Of a DNA stretch of 64,000 nt, positions 61,563 through 64,000 are shown one piece after another. The stretch's first letter is position 1. Each line of letters opens with the position of its first letter. This DNA comes from Mycolicibacterium setense (lineage in GTDB: Bacteria; Actinomycetota; Actinomycetes; Mycobacteriales; Mycobacteriaceae), in contig NZ_JTJW01000003.1 of NCBI RefSeq assembly GCF_000805385.1, positions 928,738 to 992,737 of the forward strand, given 5' to 3'. Made by a program: the position numbers and the translations under genes. Under the pieces are notes generated by a model. The model worked only from the letters and a program-made list of their open reading frames with translations. It had not been told where the DNA came from and did no database searches.

Positions 61563-62033
61563 ATGACACAGACACTCGAACCCGCCAAGGCCATCGACCG
61601 GCTCAAGATCTACAAGGTCTCGCCCGAGCTCTACGACGCGATGATGACGCTGTCGAATGCCGCAGCCAAGGACGTCGACCCCACGATCGGTGAGCTGATC
61701 AAGATCCGTGCCTCGCAGATCAACCACTGCGCGTTCTGCCTCGACATGCACACGCACGACGCCCGCACACAGGGCGAAACCGAGCAGCGGCTCGCGCTCA
61801 TCGCGGCCTGGCAGGAGGCCGGTGACCTGTTCACCGAACGTGAGCAGGCCGCGCTGGCCCTGACCGAGGCCATCACCGAGCTGGGCAACGGCCACGTTCC
61901 CGACGCCGTGTACGCGCGCGCTGCCGCCGCGTTCACCGAACGTGAACTCGGTCAGGTGATCGCGATGGCCGTCATGATCAACGCGTGGAACCGCATCAAC
62001 GTCACCGTGCGGATGCCTGCCCCACGGCGCTGA
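61563..62033 (+). CDS. AhpD-like carboxymuconolactone decarboxylase family protein
   Basis: A 156-residue cytoplasmic protein. ITNLRISQINHC-type region reads IKIRASQINHCAFCLDMHTHDA, with the redox CxxC pair Cys56 and Cys59 and His63, the alkylhydroperoxidase D core. C-terminal helical half LGQVIAMAVMINAWNRINVTVRMP is typical. Probably a peroxidase or gamma-carboxymuconolactone-type enzyme. Divergent from the MocR regulator and likely under its control. Confidence 0.9.
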   Translation: MTQTLEPAKAIDRLKIYKVSPELYDAMMTLSNAAAKDVDPTIGELIKIRASQINHCAFCLDMHTHDARTQGETEQRLALIAAWQEAGDLFTEREQAALALTEAITELGNGHVPDAVYARAAAAFTERELGQVIAMAVMINAWNRINVTVRMPAPRR

Positions 62034-62053
62034 TCGCGCGGGAGACTGGTGGT

Positions 62054-62833
62054 GTGCAGACCCGGTCAGGTGCGGACATCACGGTGCGCGGCGCTGTCGT
62101 GCACAAGCTGCACCGGCCGGGCACCGATCCGCGCGCACTGCGTGTCCGGCTCCGTGCGGCCGGCCGGATCGATGCACTGCTGAGCCCGCTGTCCGGTGTG
62201 CCCGATCCGGTGGACGGCCGCTGGCTGACCCATTGGCCGCTGGTGGAAACCCTTGCCGCGCAACCGGAATGCGTGCCGTGGTCCGACATCGCGCAGCTGC
62301 TGGCGACGCTGCACACCGTGCCGGCCACCGAGCGCCTGCCACCACACGGCTGGCCCGCGAGGCTGCGGCGCGCGGTCGATCGGGCGCGGCACCACGGCCA
62401 TCGAGTGGTGGTGCGGGCCGCCGCGGCCTTGCCCGCCGACGCGTGGCGGCCCGGGTCACCGGACCGGCCGCGAACGCTGGTGCACGGCGACTTTCACCTC
62501 GGCCAGGTGGGACGGCGCGACGGGCGCTGGCAGCTCATCGATGTCGATGACCTCGGATTAGGTGATCCGGCTTGGGATTTGGCGCGACCGGCCGGGTTCT
62601 GGGCGGCCGGGCTCATTCCCGATGCCGATTGGTTCCTATTCCTCGACGCCTACCGGGCGGCCGGTGGCCCGGCATTGCCATCGGGGGATCCGTGGCCCGT
62701 GCTGGAGCCGTTCGCCCGGGCCGCCGTCATCCAGTCCGCCGCCAACGACCCCGACGACGAACTGCTGGCGGCGGCCTGTGCGCGGATGCCTCAGCTGGAG
62801 AAGAACAACCGGCCGAAGCCCTGTTTGCGGTAG
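62054..62833 (+). CDS. APH-family (aminoglycoside phosphotransferase-like) kinase
   Basis: A 259-residue kinase-like protein. The catalytic loop HGDFHLGQV near residue 145 with catalytic Asp, and the metal-binding IDVDDLGLGDPAWDLAR, are visible. The N-lobe is weakly conserved, so substrate is unknown; most mycobacterial members are not resistance genes. GTG at 62054 has GGGAG upstream; the longer frame from 61985 overlaps the previous gene and is not supported. The last 43 bases overlap the convergent zinc-ribbon gene. Confidence 0.8.
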   Translation: MQTRSGADITVRGAVVHKLHRPGTDPRALRVRLRAAGRIDALLSPLSGVPDPVDGRWLTHWPLVETLAAQPECVPWSDIAQLLATLHTVPATERLPPHGWPARLRRAVDRARHHGHRVVVRAAAALPADAWRPGSPDRPRTLVHGDFHLGQVGRRDGRWQLIDVDDLGLGDPAWDLARPAGFWAAGLIPDADWFLFLDAYRAAGGPALPSGDPWPVLEPFARAAVIQSAANDPDDELLAAACARMPQLEKNNRPKPCLR

Positions 62834-63129
62834 TGCTTGTTGCCGCGGTGTCCCCAGCCCGGCCCGTAGTCCGAGTAGCCCTGGTTGTAACCCGAGTGCG
62901 CCGGCGGTGCGGCGGGCGGCGGCGCCTGGACGAACCGGTTCTCCATCTGAGTCAGCGATTCGAGCTCGCCGAAATCCAGGAAGATGCCGCGGCAGGTGTC
63001 GCATTGCTCCAGGTGGATGCCGTTGCGCTCATAGGTCTTCATGACCCCCGCGCACTTCGGACACAGCAGGGTATTGCCGACGCCGGGGGACGAAGGGGAC
63101 TTCGGGGGCTCATATGGCGGGATGCTCAT
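62791..63129 (-). CDS. TFIIB-type zinc-ribbon protein
   Basis: A 112-residue protein. LLCPKCAGVMKTYERNGIHLEQCDTCRGIFLDFGELESL holds two CxxC pairs spaced as in the zf-TFIIB (YjzC-like) family. The tail is Pro/Gly/Tyr-rich (GYNQGYSDYGPGWGHRG) and ends RLFFSS. Start ATG 63129; the frame from 63240 lacks support. Role unknown. Confidence 0.75.
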   Translation of the reverse strand: MSIPPYEPPKSPSSPGVGNTLLCPKCAGVMKTYERNGIHLEQCDTCRGIFLDFGELESLTQMENRFVQAPPPAAPPAHSGYNQGYSDYGPGWGHRGNKHYRKQGFGRLFFSS

Positions 63130-63241
63130 ATCGGCATAACGTCCCACCCCGCTGTGAAGTGCCTGGGAAATTCTGCCGGGCGATCGGTACGGGCGAGCGA
63201 GCCGATCGGGCCCACGCCGACCTTGAGATCCCGGGCGCAAG

Positions 63242-63257
63242 TGTGATGTCGGTCACA
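63242..63257. promoter_or_regulatory. CRP/FNR-type site
   Basis: TGTGA-TGTCGG-TCACA is a perfect match to TGTGAN6TCACA, the mycobacterial CRP (Rv3676) site. It lies 113 bp upstream of the zinc-ribbon start on the minus strand and 544 bp before the porin start on the plus strand, so either gene may be the target. Confidence 0.65.
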
Positions 63258-63323
63258 ATTCGGAATATCGGAGCAGCGTCGCCGGGTCGGTCTGTGGCCT
63301 TTCAGTTAATCCGGCCGTTGGGC

Positions 63324-63349
63324 GCTGTGTAATCGGATGTTTACACAGC
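63324..63349. repeat. Perfect inverted repeat in the porin leader
   Basis: GCTGTGTAA (63324-63332), an 8-bp loop, TTACACAGC (63341-63349). It could be an operator or a hairpin in the leader RNA; no U-tract follows. Confidence 0.5.
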
Positions 63350-63739
63350 AAGCGCAAACCCGGGCAGGTTGGCGGGCCGGCCTCCGATATTGACGGTAGT
63401 GACGGCAATCATTCCGCTCAGCGTGATTGTGCTGCCGGGACTCTGCGGATACGGCGAAATGCCAGTTCTGACCCCATGGCGGCGATGTCCGTCGGCGTCC
63501 GGAAGCGGGTGCGGCGCGGGCTCGGGGGCCGGTGTTCACAGGTAACGGACAGCGACGGTGTGACGCACTCGGATGCTGTTCCAGCAAAGTTTGTACCAAG
63601 GCTTGTCTGATCGGTGGGCGGAAACTGCTGCCGTTGCCGCCCCGGTGCCGCCCGGTTACGTTTCGTCCTGCCAATCATGAGCAAGGCATGAGAACCAGAT
63701 GTGACGGCCCTAATCGGGCGGCGTTCCTCGACGGATCTC

Positions 63740-63745
63740 TAGGGT
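63740..63745 (+). promoter_or_regulatory. Candidate -10 of the porin gene
   Basis: TAGGGT 55 nt before the ATG at 63801; with the GGGAG ribosome binding site it would give a leadered mRNA. No -35 recognised. Confidence 0.3.
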
Positions 63746-63800
63746 GGGGACCCTTGGTTGGTGAAGCACGAACCGGATCACCGACAGAGCTAGGGAGAAC

Positions 63801-64000
63801 ATGAAGGCATTCAGTCGAGTGCTGGTCGCATTGGTGACCGCAATGGCAGGGGTCCTCGCGGGCCTCTTCATAGGCACGGGCACTTCTCATGCGGGTCTGG
63901 ACAATGAACTGAGCCTGGTCGATGGTCAGGACCGGACTCTGACCGTTCAGCAGTGGGATACGTTCCTCAATGGTGTGTTTCCGCTGGACCGCAACCGGCT
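63801..64000 (+). CDS. MspA-type outer-membrane porin, 3' end cut by the window
   Basis: Octameric channel of the mycobacterial outer membrane for small hydrophilic solutes. The visible 66 residues are a signal peptide (MKAFSRVLVALVTAMAGVLAGLFIGTGTSHA) and the mature start GLDNELSLVDGQDRTL, followed by TVQQWDTFLNGVFPLDRN, which agrees with remembered MspA/MspC sequence throughout. Which msp paralogue it is cannot be told. ATG at 63801 has GGGAG four bases upstream. Slow-growing tuberculosis-complex species lack this family, so this marks a rapid grower. Confidence 0.93.
   Translation, partial: MKAFSRVLVALVTAMAGVLAGLFIGTGTSHAGLDNELSLVDGQDRTLTVQQWDTFLNGVFPLDRNR

Larger units (their letters stand above)
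63130..63800. other. 671-bp non-coding region, porin leader and regulatory elements
   Basis: No credible coding region was found. It holds a CRP-like site (63242-63257), a perfect 9-bp inverted repeat (63324-63349), and a candidate -10 (TAGGGT, 63740-63745) for the porin gene. Long upstream regions are known for mspA of M. smegmatis. Confidence 0.55.

Noticed and set aside
63532..63804. 90-residue ORF just before the porin
   Set aside because: Ends at the porin start, Cys/Arg-rich, no ribosome binding site; treated as leader.

Overview
This window is a high-GC actinobacterial chromosome segment from a mycobacterium, most likely a fast-growing Mycolicibacterium-type species. It carries most of the arabinogalactan, mycolic-acid and decaprenyl-phosphoryl-arabinose biosynthesis superlocus: glf, glfT2, a PAP2 phosphatase, a UbiA-type DPPR synthase, aftB, fbpA, an MPT51-like gene, a cutinase-like Rv3802c homologue, fadD32, pks13, accD4, embC/A/B, aftA, dprE2 and dprE1. 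A truncated MspA-type porin gene at the right end, and furA-katG lying between dprE1 and dprE2, argue against the M. tuberculosis complex and for a rapid grower. No ribosomal RNA, tRNA, CRISPR array, insertion sequence or prophage was seen.

Layout. Positions 1-5100: the 3' part of pheA, a phosphoglycerate-mutase-family gene, a Cys-rich small protein, a minimal zincin, a septum-formation-like membrane protein and serS. Positions 5100-16050: a large BTAD/AAA+ regulator, a hemerythrin protein, a DUF5718 protein, a PH-like small protein overlapping an MBL-Rieske fusion, two tandem PlsC-type acyltransferases, a HAD phosphatase and a PGRP/LGFP amidase. Positions 16190-28170: erp, then the galactan and arabinan plus-strand run glf-glfT2-PAP2-ubiA-aftB, followed by fbpA, an MPT51-like paralogue, a DUF732 lipoprotein and the Rv3802c-like lipase. 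Positions 28430-37400: the mycolate condensation unit fadD32-pks13-accD4. Positions 37585-40106: a small accessory island with a phytoene-desaturase-like oxidoreductase, a TetR regulator and an SRPBCC protein. Positions 40184-52709, minus strand: dprE2-aftA-embC-embA-embB, mostly overlapping or nearly so, apart from a 125-bp embC-embA gap. Positions 52858-57535: an MpaB-family oxygenase, a small membrane protein and a TetR regulator, then furA-katG, together separating dprE2 from dprE1. Positions 57611-64000: dprE1, a GtrA-like protein, a TRIC channel, a MocR regulator with a divergent AhpD-like gene, an APH-like kinase, a zinc-ribbon protein, a long non-coding leader and the start of an Msp-type porin.

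How it works together: DprE1/DprE2 and UbiA make the arabinose donor DPA. Glf and GlfT2 make the galactan. AftA, EmbA/B/C and AftB build the arabinan. FadD32, AccD4 and Pks13 condense mycolic acids, and the Ag85 protein attaches them. Many of the monocistronic or operon-leading genes look leaderless, with a TANNNT box 6-8 nt before a GTG or ATG start. Coordinates of starts, motif residues and palindromes were read by eye from the sequence. Gene names rest on remembered family sequences, not on a database search.
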